From Sphingomonas natans (GTDB taxonomy: Bacteria > Pseudomonadota > Alphaproteobacteria > Sphingomonadales > Sphingomonadaceae): 64,000 nt of DNA. Shown in pieces: positions 28,652 through 37,935 of the stretch. Location of the stretch: assembly GCF_030546695.1 (NCBI RefSeq), contig NZ_JAUOTP010000005.1, positions 1 to 64,000 on the forward strand, given 5' to 3'. The notes under the pieces were generated by a model. That model did no database searches. It had not been told where the DNA came from and was given only the letters and a program-made list of their open reading frames with translations. The translations under genes were made by a program, and so were the position numbers. The first letter of the stretch is position 1. Each line of letters starts with the position of its first letter.

Positions 28652-29043
28652 TGGGCCGACGTCTCCGATGCCGCAAAAGCGATGCCCTGACGGCCGGATC
28701 GATATCGCTCGCCCGATAAGCCGGCGACGTCGATACCTGCGTTAATCGAGCCGAGCAGCCGCCTCTGCATTTAGACATCAAAACTGCATCCTCCAAGTTA
28801 TACATATATAAATTGGATCTATTCGTCCTATTTATTGCAACTGAGGTTGCATTTTCTTTTTAACAACGAAAACAGTTTCGCTACCGTAACTTCGTATCTT
28901 CCGCCCACGACTTTGGATGAGTCGGACGAAATTGCCATAAGCTGTCAGACCTTGGTCTAACACTTGCAATCTTTAACCTGGATCAAACTCGCTCGATAAC
29001 AAACGCGGCTCGTCGTGACCTGCTGGGTCAATGGAGAGCCTGT
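28652..29043. other. 392-base AT-rich gap before the autotransporter gene
   Basis: The stretch 28770-29010 has much lower GC than the genes around it. It contains a hairpin with T-run at 28836-28861 and the probable promoter of the giant autotransporter gene, which I could not place exactly. No gene was seen. The base composition could reflect a strong promoter region or acquired DNA. Confidence 0.6.
28836..28861 (+). terminator. possible rho-independent terminator
   Basis: TGCAAC (28836-28841), loop TGAG, GTTGCA (28846-28851), then TTTTCTTTTT. The stem is short (6 bp) but perfect and is followed by a T-rich run. It lies 185 bases after the amidohydrolase stop and may end that transcript before the autotransporter gene. 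Confidence 0.55.
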
Positions 29044-32000
29044 GTGACGAGTTTCTTTGCGTTTGCTCGCGTCGGAAGGATGTGGGTCCGGTTGATATGG
29101 CTGCTGGCAGCAGCGTCAGCGCTGTTGCCGGTAGCGTCCCGTGCCAACACGCCGTGCGCGGTCGGACCCGCCGCTCTTCCCGGGCTGCGCTTCACCAATG
29201 CCGGCGACGGCTCCTTCCAGCTGGTCGGTGTCCTGACCGGTGCGAACCTCAGCGCGTTCGGCCCCTGCAGTCCGCTGCCCCGCACGACCATCCGCCCGCT
29301 GGTGAACGGCACAGCAACGGCGACGCCCGGTGTCGAGGTCCCCAATGCGACGCAGCAGGGTGGCACTCTGGTCCGCGCGACCGTCACCGAGATCAATTAT
29401 CGTCCGCCTTCGCCGGGCTTTTCGGGCAGCGACACGTTCACGATCGACAATAACAACACGTCGCAAGTGATCACGGTCACCGTCTTCGTCGATCCCGCCG
29501 CCGCCAGCGCGCCCGTAGTCTCCTCGCTTTCGCCTACGAGCGGCCCGGCCGCCGGCAATACCAGCGTCACGATCGGCGGCACCGGCTTCACCGGCGCCAC
29601 TACGGTCCGGTTCGGAGCAACGGCGGCCACGGGCTTCACGGTCAACAGCGCCACCTCGATCGTCGCGACCGCGCCAGCGGGCACCGGCAGCGTCAATATC
29701 ACGGTCACTACGCCGGCGGGAACCAGCATTATCGGCGGGGGCAGCGGCTACACCTATATTGCGGCGCCCACCGCGGGCGCGACATCCGCCTCGGTGCCGT
29801 ACAATATGGCGACAGCGATCGACCTCTCGGGATCGATCACCGGAGTGCATTCCAGTATCGCCGTCGCGAGCGCACCGGCACACGGGACGACCAGCGTTTC
29901 GGGCGATGTCGTCAGCTACACGCCTACCTCAGGCTATTCGGGGCCGGACAGCTTCACCTACACCGCCACCGGCTCCGGCGGCACCTCTGCGCCTGCCACG
30001 ATATCGATCACCGTCGCTCCGCCTCCCGCGCCCGCGGCGAGCGCTCAGTCTGCGTCCGTCCCCTACGGCACCGCGACGGCAATCGACCTGTCGGGTTCGA
30101 TCACCGGCGTGCATTCCAGCGTCGCGATTTCGAGCGGGCCGGCGCATGGCATGACCAGCGTGTCCGGCGACGTGATCACGTATACCCCGACCAGCGGCTA
30201 CTTCGGCGCAGACAGCTTCAGCTACACCGCAACCGGCCCCGGCGGCACCTCCGCGCCCGCCACCGTGTCGGTCACGGTCGCCGCCCCCGCCGCGCCCACT
30301 GCGGCAGCCAGGTCGGTCTCGGCAGCACATAACACCGCAACCGCCATCGACCTGTCCGGCTCGATCTCCGGGGTGCACACAGGCACCGCCGTCGTCGGTA
30401 GCCCCGCGCATGGCACGACGAGCGTGTCTGGCGATATCGTCACCTACACGCCGGCGAATGGCTATATTGGCGCGGACAGCTTCACCTACAACGCTACGGG
30501 CCCGGGCGGCACGTCGTCGGCCGCTACCGTTTCGATCACCGTCGCCGCGCCCGCCGCGCCCGTGACGGCTGCGCAATCGGTCGCGGTGCCTTATCACACG
30601 GCCACGGCGATAGACCTGTCGGGATCCGTAACGGGGGTTCATTCCGGCATCGCCCTCGCTGGCGGCCCCACGCACGGCAGCGCCGGCATATCGGGCGATG
30701 TCGTGACCTACACGCCCGGCTCCGGCTATTCAGGGCTCGACAGCTTCACCTACACCGCTACCGGCCCCGGCGGCACCTCCGCGCCCGCCACCGTCAGCAT
30801 TACCGTCGCGGCGCCGCCGGCGCCCGTGGCAGGTGCTCGATCTGCTTCCGTGCCCTACGACACTCCCGTCGCCATCGATCTCTCGGGATCGATCACGGGC
30901 ATGCACGCCAGCATCGCCGTAGCCGGCACCGCCGCGCACGGCACGACCAGCCTCGCCGGAGACGTCGTGACCTACGCGCCTGCGAGCGGTTATTACGGTG
31001 CGGACAGCTTCACCTATACCGCGACGGGCCCTGGTGGCACGTCGGCGGCGGCGACCGTATCGATCACCGTTGCCGCACCCGGCGCGCCCACAGTCGCCGC
31101 AAGATCCGTTTCGGTGCCCTACGAGTCTGCGACGCCCGTCGATCTGTCCGCATCGATCTCCGGTGTGCACTCCAGCATCGCCATCGCGAGCGGACCGGCC
31201 CATGGCAGCACCAGCGTGTCGGGCGACGTCGTCACCTACACGCCGAGCCCCGGCTATTCCGGCGCGGACGGCTTCAGCTATTCGGCCACCGGCCCCGGCG
31301 GCACGTCCACGCCTGCCGTCGTGACGATCGCCATCGCCGCGCCCGCCGCTCCCGTCGCAGCCGCGAAGTCGGTTTCGGTGCCGTACGGCGCCGCCAGCCA
31401 GATCGACCTTTCCGAGTCCGTCACAGGCGCACATTCCGGTCTGGTCATCGCCGGCGCGCCGTCGCACGGGACCGCAACCGTCTCGGGCGATGTCGTCACC
31501 TACATGCCCGCGACGGGCTATCACGGCCCTGACGCCGTCACCTATGTCGCTACCGGGCCGGGCGGCACGTCGGCGCCCGCCAGCATATCGATCACGGTGG
31601 CCGACCCCGCCGCTCCCGTCGCCGTGCCCAGCTCGGCTTCGGTGCCCTACCGGAGCACCGGCACGATCGATCTGTCGACGTCCATCACAGGCGTGCACTC
31701 GAGCATTGGAATCGCGAGCGCGCCGTCGCACGGCACGGCGACGCTCAGCGGCGACGTGATCACGTACGTGGCGTCGCCCAGCTTTTCCGGAACGGACAGC
31801 TTGACCTTCACCGCTACCGGCCCCGGAGGCACGTCGGCCCCGGCCATAGTGACGATCACCGTCGCTACGCCGGATTCGCCGACCGCCTCGGGCCCCGCCG
31901 CGGTCAGTGCCGTATACGGCGCCGCAACCACGATCGACCTCTCGGGATCGATCACTGGCGTCCACACGAGCATCGCCGTCACCACGCCCGCGCACGGTAC

Positions 32001-34707
32001 GGTCGGCGTCGCGGGAGATGTCGTCACCTACACGCCCGCTGCCGGCTATTTCGGGCCGGACAGCTTCGCCTTTGCCGTGACCGGCCCGGGTGGCGTCTCC
32101 TCGCCGGAGACCGTCAACCTGACCGTGGCGGCACCGGCGACGCCGGTCGTCTCCGCTCCCGCCGGCGTGACCGCCGCGTATGAGGCGCCGACCGTCATCG
32201 ATCTTTCGGGTTCGGTCACGGGCGTGCACAGCGCGATCGCGATCGTGGCAGCGCCCGCGCACGGTGCGGCAAGCGTCAGCGGCGATGTGGTCACCTATAC
32301 GCCGGTCGCCGGCTATTTCGGCGCGGACAGCCTCAGCTACGCGGCCACCGGTCCCGGCGGCACGTCGCCACCCCAGGTCATCGCGCTCACCATCGCTGCG
32401 CCCAGTGCTCCGATCGTCGCCGCCAAGGCCGATGTCGCGGTCGGCTACGGCACACCGCTCGCGATCGATCTCTCGTCGCTGATCAGCGGCGTTCACAGCG
32501 CGACCTCGGTCTCGCTCGCGCCGGCCCACGGCACGGCCAGCGTCGCTGGCGATGTCGTCACATACACGCCTGCTGCGGGCTATTCGGGGCTGGACAGCTT
32601 CGCTTTCACCGCGACCGGGCCCGGCGGCACCGCCAGTGCACAGACGATCGGCCTCACGGTCGGTGCGCCCGTCATGACGATCGCCGGCGAGCCGTTGCCG
32701 GGCGGGCAGATCAACACCGCTTATGCCGCTGCCGTGTCTGCCTCCGGTGGCACCGCGCCCTATAGTTACGCCGTCACATCCGGCACGCTGCCCGCCGGCG
32801 TGACTTTGTCCCCCACGGGCGCCCTCACCGGCACGCCGACGGCGAGCGGAGACTTCGCCGTCAGCGTGACCGCAACCGACAGTTCCACCGGCTCGGGCCC
32901 GTTCACCGCGGTCAAGTCCTATGTGCTGGCCATCGCGGCACCCCAGCCGCCGCAGGCGCAGGACGCGCCGGCCTCGGCCGTCACCGCCTCGACCGTCACG
33001 AGCAGCACCTCGATCGACATCGATCTCTCGGCACTCGTCACTGGCGCATATGACGACGTGCGCGTCGATACGCCGCCGCAGCACGGTAACGTCGTCGTCA
33101 ATCGCGTCGGCCAGCAGCGGCTCCTCGCGCTCGGCGAGAAAAAGCCGCTGGCCAGCACGAGCTTCGTCGCCACCTACACGGCAGCGGCAGGCTATAAGGG
33201 CGCGGACGCTTTCACGTTCGTCGCGATCGGCCCGGGCGGCACCTCGCGTCCCGCAGCGGTCGCGATCGACGTCGTCGGCGCGGCGCCGACCGCCCGGTCC
33301 GTCACCGCCGCCACGGTCAACGGCCAGGCGGCGATCGTCGATCTCACGACCGGCGCGGGCGAAGGCCCGTTCACCGCAAGCACGATCGCCTCGATCACGC
33401 CCGCCGGCTCGGTCTCGGCGATACTGGTCGAGGGCGGCACAGCTACCGCCCGGACCTATCAGATGAGGATCACGCCGCTCGGGCGGTTCAGCGGCACGGC
33501 CGTCATCGGCTATACGCTCAGCAACATATTCGGCACGTCTGCGGTCGCGACGGTCACGGTCACCGTGACGGCGCGCCCCGATCCCTCGCAGGATCCGGCG
33601 GTGCGCGCGCTCAGCCTCGCCCAGGCCGAGGCTACCCGGCGCTTCGCCGCGACCCAGATCGACATTTTCAGTCGGCGGACAGAACAGTTGCATGGCGGCG
33701 GTCGCGGTAGCCAGCACGGGACGATGGGGATCCGCGTCAACGGCAGCGATCGTCCGGCTTCTACAGCGGGGCTGACGACAGATAGCACATCCGGCATCGT
33801 CCAGATTGACGATGGCGGTCAGCCGGCGCTCTCGACGACAGCCGCCAGCGGCGCCCCGGCCGAGGCGACGGACGACGGAAACCGCGCGATCGGCTCGGCC
33901 GCGGTCTGGAGTGGCGGCGCGATTATGATCGGCACGCGCGATGCCACCACGCGGCGCGACCGGTTCAGCGTCTCGAGCTCCGGTCTCAGCGCCGGGATCG
34001 ACGTCAAGCTGACCGACAGACTGATCGTCGGCGCGGGCGGAGGCTACGGCGGCGAGCGCTCGCGCATCGCCGAGGGCGCGGCGCATCTCACGGCCGATAG
34101 CTGGATGGGCTCACTCTACGGCAGCTTCCAGCCGGCCCGTGGCGCGTTCCTCGATGGCGTGCTGGGCATTGGTGGGCTCGACTTCGCCACGCGCCGCGCG
34201 GTCTCGGCCAATGCCGCGACCGCGCGCGGTCAACGCGACGGATCGATGGTCTTCGCCTCGCTCGCCGCCGGCATCGACCGCAGCAGTGATCGCACCTCCT
34301 TCTCCGCCTTCGCCCGCGCCGAATATATGTCGGCCCGGCTCGGCGCTTATTCGGAAGAGGGTGCCGGAATGTACGATCTCGCCTTCGGCAGACGCTCGCT
34401 CGAATCGCTCTCCAGCGTCCTTGGCGTGCGTGCCGGAATGACCCTGGGCGCGATCATGCCGCGCGTCCGCTTCGAATGGCGGCACGAGTTCAGCGGCAGC
34501 GGCGCGCAGGCGCTCGATTATGCCGATCTCGCCGGTCTCTCCTACGCGATCACCAACGATCGATGGCTGCGCGACGCCATCCAGCTCGAGGCCGGTACGG
34601 GCGTGAATCTGGGGGGCGACTGGACGCTGGGGCTCGACATCGGCGCCGCGCTCGGACGGGGAAGCCGGCTGGGTTCGGGCAAGGTCAGTGTCGGAGGAAA
34701 GTTCTGA
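29044..34707 (+). CDS. giant repeat-containing autotransporter adhesin-like protein
   Basis: A 1887-residue type V-secreted protein starting at GTG. A Sec signal occupies about residues 1-35 (LIWLLAAASALLPVASRA). Next are a unique region, an IPT/TIG domain (about 155-247) and about eleven tandem Ig-like/cadherin-like repeats of 88 residues (248-1209). Each has VPY..ATAIDLSGSI, VHSS, AHGT, SGDVVTYTP and DSFTYTATGPGGTSAP elements. A putative-Ig domain and degenerate copies follow (1210-1520), then a helical linker near AQAEATRRFAATQ and a beta-barrel from about 1615 to the final KVSVGGKF. Such proteins usually sit on the cell surface and bind cells or surfaces. The receptor is unknown. The gene is convergent with the glycosyltransferase operon. 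Confidence 0.88.
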   Translation: MTSFFAFARVGRMWVRLIWLLAAASALLPVASRANTPCAVGPAALPGLRFTNAGDGSFQLVGVLTGANLSAFGPCSPLPRTTIRPLVNGTATATPGVEVPNATQQGGTLVRATVTEINYRPPSPGFSGSDTFTIDNNNTSQVITVTVFVDPAAASAPVVSSLSPTSGPAAGNTSVTIGGTGFTGATTVRFGATAATGFTVNSATSIVATAPAGTGSVNITVTTPAGTSIIGGGSGYTYIAAPTAGATSASVPYNMATAIDLSGSITGVHSSIAVASAPAHGTTSVSGDVVSYTPTSGYSGPDSFTYTATGSGGTSAPATISITVAPPPAPAASAQSASVPYGTATAIDLSGSITGVHSSVAISSGPAHGMTSVSGDVITYTPTSGYFGADSFSYTATGPGGTSAPATVSVTVAAPAAPTAAARSVSAAHNTATAIDLSGSISGVHTGTAVVGSPAHGTTSVSGDIVTYTPANGYIGADSFTYNATGPGGTSSAATVSITVAAPAAPVTAAQSVAVPYHTATAIDLSGSVTGVHSGIALAGGPTHGSAGISGDVVTYTPGSGYSGLDSFTYTATGPGGTSAPATVSITVAAPPAPVAGARSASVPYDTPVAIDLSGSITGMHASIAVAGTAAHGTTSLAGDVVTYAPASGYYGADSFTYTATGPGGTSAAATVSITVAAPGAPTVAARSVSVPYESATPVDLSASISGVHSSIAIASGPAHGSTSVSGDVVTYTPSPGYSGADGFSYSATGPGGTSTPAVVTIAIAAPAAPVAAAKSVSVPYGAASQIDLSESVTGAHSGLVIAGAPSHGTATVSGDVVTYMPATGYHGPDAVTYVATGPGGTSAPASISITVADPAAPVAVPSSASVPYRSTGTIDLSTSITGVHSSIGIASAPSHGTATLSGDVITYVASPSFSGTDSLTFTATGPGGTSAPAIVTITVATPDSPTASGPAAVSAVYGAATTIDLSGSITGVHTSIAVTTPAHGTVGVAGDVVTYTPAAGYFGPDSFAFAVTGPGGVSSPETVNLTVAAPATPVVSAPAGVTAAYEAPTVIDLSGSVTGVHSAIAIVAAPAHGAASVSGDVVTYTPVAGYFGADSLSYAATGPGGTSPPQVIALTIAAPSAPIVAAKADVAVGYGTPLAIDLSSLISGVHSATSVSLAPAHGTASVAGDVVTYTPAAGYSGLDSFAFTATGPGGTASAQTIGLTVGAPVMTIAGEPLPGGQINTAYAAAVSASGGTAPYSYAVTSGTLPAGVTLSPTGALTGTPTASGDFAVSVTATDSSTGSGPFTAVKSYVLAIAAPQPPQAQDAPASAVTASTVTSSTSIDIDLSALVTGAYDDVRVDTPPQHGNVVVNRVGQQRLLALGEKKPLASTSFVATYTAAAGYKGADAFTFVAIGPGGTSRPAAVAIDVVGAAPTARSVTAATVNGQAAIVDLTTGAGEGPFTASTIASITPAGSVSAILVEGGTATARTYQMRITPLGRFSGTAVIGYTLSNIFGTSAVATVTVTVTARPDPSQDPAVRALSLAQAEATRRFAATQIDIFSRRTEQLHGGGRGSQHGTMGIRVNGSDRPASTAGLTTDSTSGIVQIDDGGQPALSTTAASGAPAEATDDGNRAIGSAAVWSGGAIMIGTRDATTRRDRFSVSSSGLSAGIDVKLTDRLIVGAGGGYGGERSRIAEGAAHLTADSWMGSLYGSFQPARGAFLDGVLGIGGLDFATRRAVSANAATARGQRDGSMVFASLAAGIDRSSDRTSFSAFARAEYMSARLGAYSEEGAGMYDLAFGRRSLESLSSVLGVRAGMTLGAIMPRVRFEWRHEFSGSGAQALDYADLAGLSYAITNDRWLRDAIQLEAGTGVNLGGDWTLGLDIGAALGRGSRLGSGKVSVGGKF
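29785..32670 (+). repeat. about eleven tandem 264-bp coding repeats
   Basis: Within the autotransporter gene, units of about 264 bases (88 codons) are repeated in tandem about eleven times. Units 1-8 are most alike; units 9-11 have drifted (for example VYGAATTIDL, AYEAPTVIDL, GYGTPLAIDL). Such arrays can change copy number by recombination. Confidence 0.85.
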
Positions 34708-34756
34708 TCGGGAAGGCCGGCCCACATCAGCCGTCAAGCCGGCCGCCTCGCTTGTC

Positions 34757-35593
34757 CTAAGCGACGAGAGCGGCGCCGATCTCCGCTCGGGACGGGCCGC
34801 GGATCGTATCGAGCCCGTCGCTGGTCCAGCGAATGAGCCCTGCGCTTTGGAACCTCGCAAGCCAGCCTTCCATCGGCCATCGCCCCCAGATGTCATGGAA
34901 CAGCCGGGCGTTGGCGACGATATCGTCGAAATGCTGGAGCGGCGGATCGTAGGTCGCATGATGTTGATGGCAGGCGATCGCCCCGCCGAGAAAGCGCAGG
35001 GGCAGTCCGGCGGTAGCTGCCCGGAAGCCGAAGTCGGTATCTTCGGCGCCGTAGCCCGCAAACCGTTCGTCGAAGCCCCCCAATGCCTCGAAACGTGCGC
35101 GGCGGATGCCGAAGGCGAGCGACCAGAACAGGCCCGGATTGGTCTCGGTGCGAACTCCGGCGCGCGGGAAGTCGCGCACCGGATGCGATGCGCCGGCCGC
35201 CAGCAGCGAGGCATCGTCCCAGACGACGCGCTCGTCGCCGGCGCCCAGATAGCGGACCTCGGCGCAGACGAGGCTGTCCTCGCGCTCCAGCAGGCCCGCG
35301 ACATCCCCGATCATCGTCGCCAGCGGAATGCAGTCGACATCGAGGAACACGAGCCGGGCACCTTTGCTCGACTGCGCCGCCAGGTTGCGCGCTGCGGCAA
35401 GCGGAAGGCCGTCCGTTTCGTGCCGGATCAACCGGATCGGCAGCGCCCCCGCTTCGATCGTGACGGGCTCGTCGCTCATGTCCACGACGATGACTTCGTC
35501 GGGCTGGAATGAACTCCGGCGCACGCCCGCGATAAGCTGCGCCAGATGCGCGGCACGGTTCTTCACGATCGTCAGCAGGCTCACGCCGCTCAT
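34757..35593 (-). CDS. GT2-family glycosyltransferase (last gene of the seven-gene operon)
   Basis: A 278-residue glycosyltransferase with a GT-A fold. The start MSGVSLLTIVKNRA is typical of GT2 enzymes, VFLDVDC is the DxD metal/nucleotide-sugar site, and the acceptor-side region ALGGFDERFAGYGAEDTDFG (with the ED motif) resembles galactosyltransferase-like C-terminal domains. No membrane segment is seen, so it is cytoplasmic or loosely attached. The ATG at 35593 overlaps the methyltransferase stop as ATGA. It probably adds one of the sugars of the product made by this operon. The donor and acceptor are unknown. Confidence 0.88.
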   Translation of the reverse strand: MSGVSLLTIVKNRAAHLAQLIAGVRRSSFQPDEVIVVDMSDEPVTIEAGALPIRLIRHETDGLPLAAARNLAAQSSKGARLVFLDVDCIPLATMIGDVAGLLEREDSLVCAEVRYLGAGDERVVWDDASLLAAGASHPVRDFPRAGVRTETNPGLFWSLAFGIRRARFEALGGFDERFAGYGAEDTDFGFRAATAGLPLRFLGGAIACHQHHATYDPPLQHFDDIVANARLFHDIWGRWPMEGWLARFQSAGLIRWTSDGLDTIRGPSRAEIGAALVA

Positions 35594-36174
35594 GATCGGC
35601 GCCACAGGTCCAGCCGATACTTTTCGCGCCGATCGGCCCGCTCGACCCTGAGGATCGGGTGCAGCCTGTCCCACAGCGCCTCGACCGCACCATCGCCCGT
35701 CTGCGGATAATCGGTCTCGCCCGTCCAGTGCACGAGCAGGATCCGCCCCCCCGGCGCGAGCGCCCCGGCGATCTGGTCCGCCGCCCGCCCGAGATCGCCC
35801 GCGTCCCAATAATAAGCGACCTCCGAGAGGATCATGAGATCGAACCGCGCCGCGCTTGGCTGCTCGCGCGGATAAGCCATCTGTTCGAACGTCACGTTCG
35901 GCTGGTCGGCGCAGCGTTTGCGCGCGCGGTCCAGCGCGGTCGTACTGACATCGATCGCGAGCAGGGCACCGCAGAGCGGCGCGAGCCGACGCGTCAGCGC
36001 ACCCTGCGCGCAGCCTATCTCGAAGCCGCGTTCGTAGCGCCGGTCCGTAATCGCCGCGATGCTGTCGTCGAACTTGGCGGCTTCGTAGCTTTCGCTGTCG
36101 AGTCCCCACGGATCCTCGTCTGCGGCGAAGATGCCTTCGAAATAATCGGCGTCGAGCGAGTTCTCATGCCGCAT
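35590..36174 (-). CDS. NodS-like SAM-dependent methyltransferase
   Basis: A 194-residue class I methyltransferase. The start YFEGIFAADEDPWGLDSESY and the SAM-binding motif FEIGCAQGAL (51-60) followed by LLAIDVSTTALDRAR closely resemble the NodS family, which N-methylates the deacetylated glucosamine of Nod factors, and related methyltransferases often paired with PIG-L deacetylases. Here the partner deacetylase gene lies directly upstream and overlaps by 11 bases. The likely role is methylation of the amino sugar freed by that deacetylase. N-methylation, as opposed to O-methylation, is an inference from NodS similarity and context. Confidence 0.85.
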   Translation of the reverse strand: MRHENSLDADYFEGIFAADEDPWGLDSESYEAAKFDDSIAAITDRRYERGFEIGCAQGALTRRLAPLCGALLAIDVSTTALDRARKRCADQPNVTFEQMAYPREQPSAARFDLMILSEVAYYWDAGDLGRAADQIAGALAPGGRILLVHWTGETDYPQTGDGAVEALWDRLHPILRVERADRREKYRLDLWRRS

Positions 36175-36850
36175 GACGGCTCTCCCAAAGATAGAGGCGG
36201 TCGCGCGCGGGCATGCGCTGCTTCGCGCGCGGCAGGCGGAAGCCCGGGCCGAACGACGCGGTCAGCTGGCTGCGATGCGCCTGCAAGGCGTGGCGGCGAA
36301 CGCCGACCGGCATCGCCTTCGTCTCGAATGCGCGACCGGACGGGGCGGTCTCGCTCCACACCGCATATCGAAAAAGCGCCAGCGAACCGGGCGTGCGGCG
36401 ACATACCGCGCGGGCGAGCTGGAAGGCCGCGGCATGATCGCAATGCGGCTCGTCGCCCGCCGTCACCGCGATCGCATCGATGCGACGAGTTCGGCACAGG
36501 GCCAACAGACGATCCTGCGTGCGCCGGAGCGCGCCAGCGTCGGCGGCATGCGGGTCGGCGTCCCGCCAGCCGAGAAAGACGGGCGCAACCGCGCCCTGCT
36601 TGGCGAGCCGACGCAGCGCCAGCCCCGCTTCGCGCTCGCGGAGGGTGATCAACCGTCGGCGCGCGCCGGCGTCATCGCACGCATGCGAGCCGGATCCGTC
36701 GGTCATGAAGGCGACCGCACCCAGCCGCCCCGCGCGCGCCGCCTCGGCGATGAGCGCCCCCGCCCCCAAAGTCTCGTCGTCGGCATGGGGCGCCAGGATC
36801 AGCCAGCGCGCTCGCGCGAAGATGCTCCGGTTCAGCGGGATCGCTACCAT
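36164..36850 (-). CDS. PIG-L family deacetylase
   Basis: A 228-residue zinc-dependent N-deacetylase. The metal motif PHADDETLG (residues 21-29; His22, Asp25) corresponds to the family AHPDDE motif, and the third ligand is probably in EPHCDHAAAF. PIG-L enzymes remove the acetyl group from N-acetylglucosamine in GPI anchors, mycothiol (MshB) and bacillithiol (BshB). The ATG at 36850 overlaps the stop of the upstream acyl-CoA-dehydrogenase-like gene and has GAGGA ahead; an in-frame start at 36871 is less likely. The product fits a GlcNAc-containing glycoside built by the glycosyltransferases of this operon. Confidence 0.9.
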   Translation of the reverse strand: MVAIPLNRSIFARARWLILAPHADDETLGAGALIAEAARAGRLGAVAFMTDGSGSHACDDAGARRRLITLREREAGLALRRLAKQGAVAPVFLGWRDADPHAADAGALRRTQDRLLALCRTRRIDAIAVTAGDEPHCDHAAAFQLARAVCRRTPGSLALFRYAVWSETAPSGRAFETKAMPVGVRRHALQAHRSQLTASFGPGFRLPRAKQRMPARDRLYLWESRHAA

Positions 36851-37935
36851 AAGGGGTCCTCGCCCCAGCAATCCCGGTCCAGCCAGGCGAGCGCGGCCTG
36901 ATCGCGCGCATGATCGGGGCCGGCCTGGCGCAGATACAGGCTGAGATCGCGGATGATCTTGTCGGCGCGCTCGCCGTCGAACGCACTGCGCGTGCCGATC
37001 GCGCGCGCCGCCAGCTCCATCACGTCGAGCGCGGCCCGCTCGACGATCCCGCGCGTCATCTGCGCGAAAGCGGGCGTGTCGGGATGCTCGTCCGCGGCGC
37101 GCTCGGCGCAGGCCTTCACCCAGAACCAGGCGGTGCGCGTCGCCGCCACCGCCGCCCCGAACTTCGCGCGCTGCAGCGGATCCGCGCGCGCCGTCGCCGA
37201 CATCGCCGCACGCAATTCCTGCAAGAGGCCCTCGATCCCGCCGAGCTGGACTGCGGTGAAGCGCCAGGCGCCGCCCGTGAAGCGCGGATCGCGATCATAA
37301 TCGCCGGGCTCGCCGAGCAGGTCGTTCGCCTGCACCGGCACGCCATCGAGGCGGTACAGCCCGCTCAGGGTCGCGCGCATGCCGCGCACGCGCCAGCCGC
37401 GCGTATCGGCGCGGGCCGTGTCGTTGGCGGGCACGATCGCGACACGCCTCTGCCCCTCGGGCGGCTGAACCGTCACTAAGGAAAAATCGAGGCCGCCCGC
37501 GCCGCTGGCGAAGCTCTTCGCGCCGGTCAGTGCGCCCGACGCCCCATCGAAGGAGAGCGCGACGCCGGGGCTGGGCTCGGTCGCCCAGACGCCGAAGAAG
37601 CGCCCCGCCGCGAGCTGCGAGCCGAGCCAATCCTGTTGTGCCGCGCTGCCATACCAGTCGAACAGGCGCAGCGCGTTGACATGGCCTTCGAACAGGCGCC
37701 CGACGCTCAGATCCCCCCGGCCAACGAGGCGGAGCGCATCGAACATCGCCGCATGAATCGCCCGCGCGCTCTCGAACACGTCGCCGCCGCTGGCAAGCGG
37801 CGCGAACCTGCGATGAAGGCCGCACGCTGCGACCGCCGCGAGGCTTTCGGCCGGAAAGCGCGGCGTCTCGTCATAGCCCGCGCCGAGCGCGCACAGCTGC
37901 TCGAACAGGTCCCGGTCGGCATCGCCTGCGGTCAT
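36844..37935 (-). CDS. acyl-CoA-dehydrogenase-fold flavoprotein, atypical
   Basis: A 363-residue protein with the acyl-CoA dehydrogenase fold: an N-terminal helical domain, a middle beta domain with GVWATEPSPGVAL and SGALTGAKSFASGAG (FAD/substrate region), and a C-terminal helical domain with RAIGTRSAFDGERADKIIRD. The catalytic Glu motif of true dehydrogenases (EGTxE, present in the isobutyryl-CoA dehydrogenase at 44879) is missing; the matching place reads LRQAGPDHARDQ. Such deviants include flavin monooxygenases and amino-sugar N-oxygenases. It overlaps its neighbours on both sides (ATGA upstream). A role in oxidising the sugar or its amine is possible but unproven. Confidence 0.85.
   Translation of the reverse strand: MTAGDADRDLFEQLCALGAGYDETPRFPAESLAAVAACGLHRRFAPLASGGDVFESARAIHAAMFDALRLVGRGDLSVGRLFEGHVNALRLFDWYGSAAQQDWLGSQLAAGRFFGVWATEPSPGVALSFDGASGALTGAKSFASGAGGLDFSLVTVQPPEGQRRVAIVPANDTARADTRGWRVRGMRATLSGLYRLDGVPVQANDLLGEPGDYDRDPRFTGGAWRFTAVQLGGIEGLLQELRAAMSATARADPLQRAKFGAAVAATRTAWFWVKACAERAADEHPDTPAFAQMTRGIVERAALDVMELAARAIGTRSAFDGERADKIIRDLSLYLRQAGPDHARDQAALAWLDRDCWGEDPLW

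Noticed and set aside
29785-32670. Regular repeats that could suggest a CRISPR array
   Set aside because: The units are 264 bases long, in frame, and encode Ig-like domains; there are no short repeats with unique spacers and no cas genes.
30730-34086. 1118-codon minus-strand frame opposite the autotransporter gene
   Set aside because: It is the mirror of the tandem repeats, with no signal peptide or recognisable domain.
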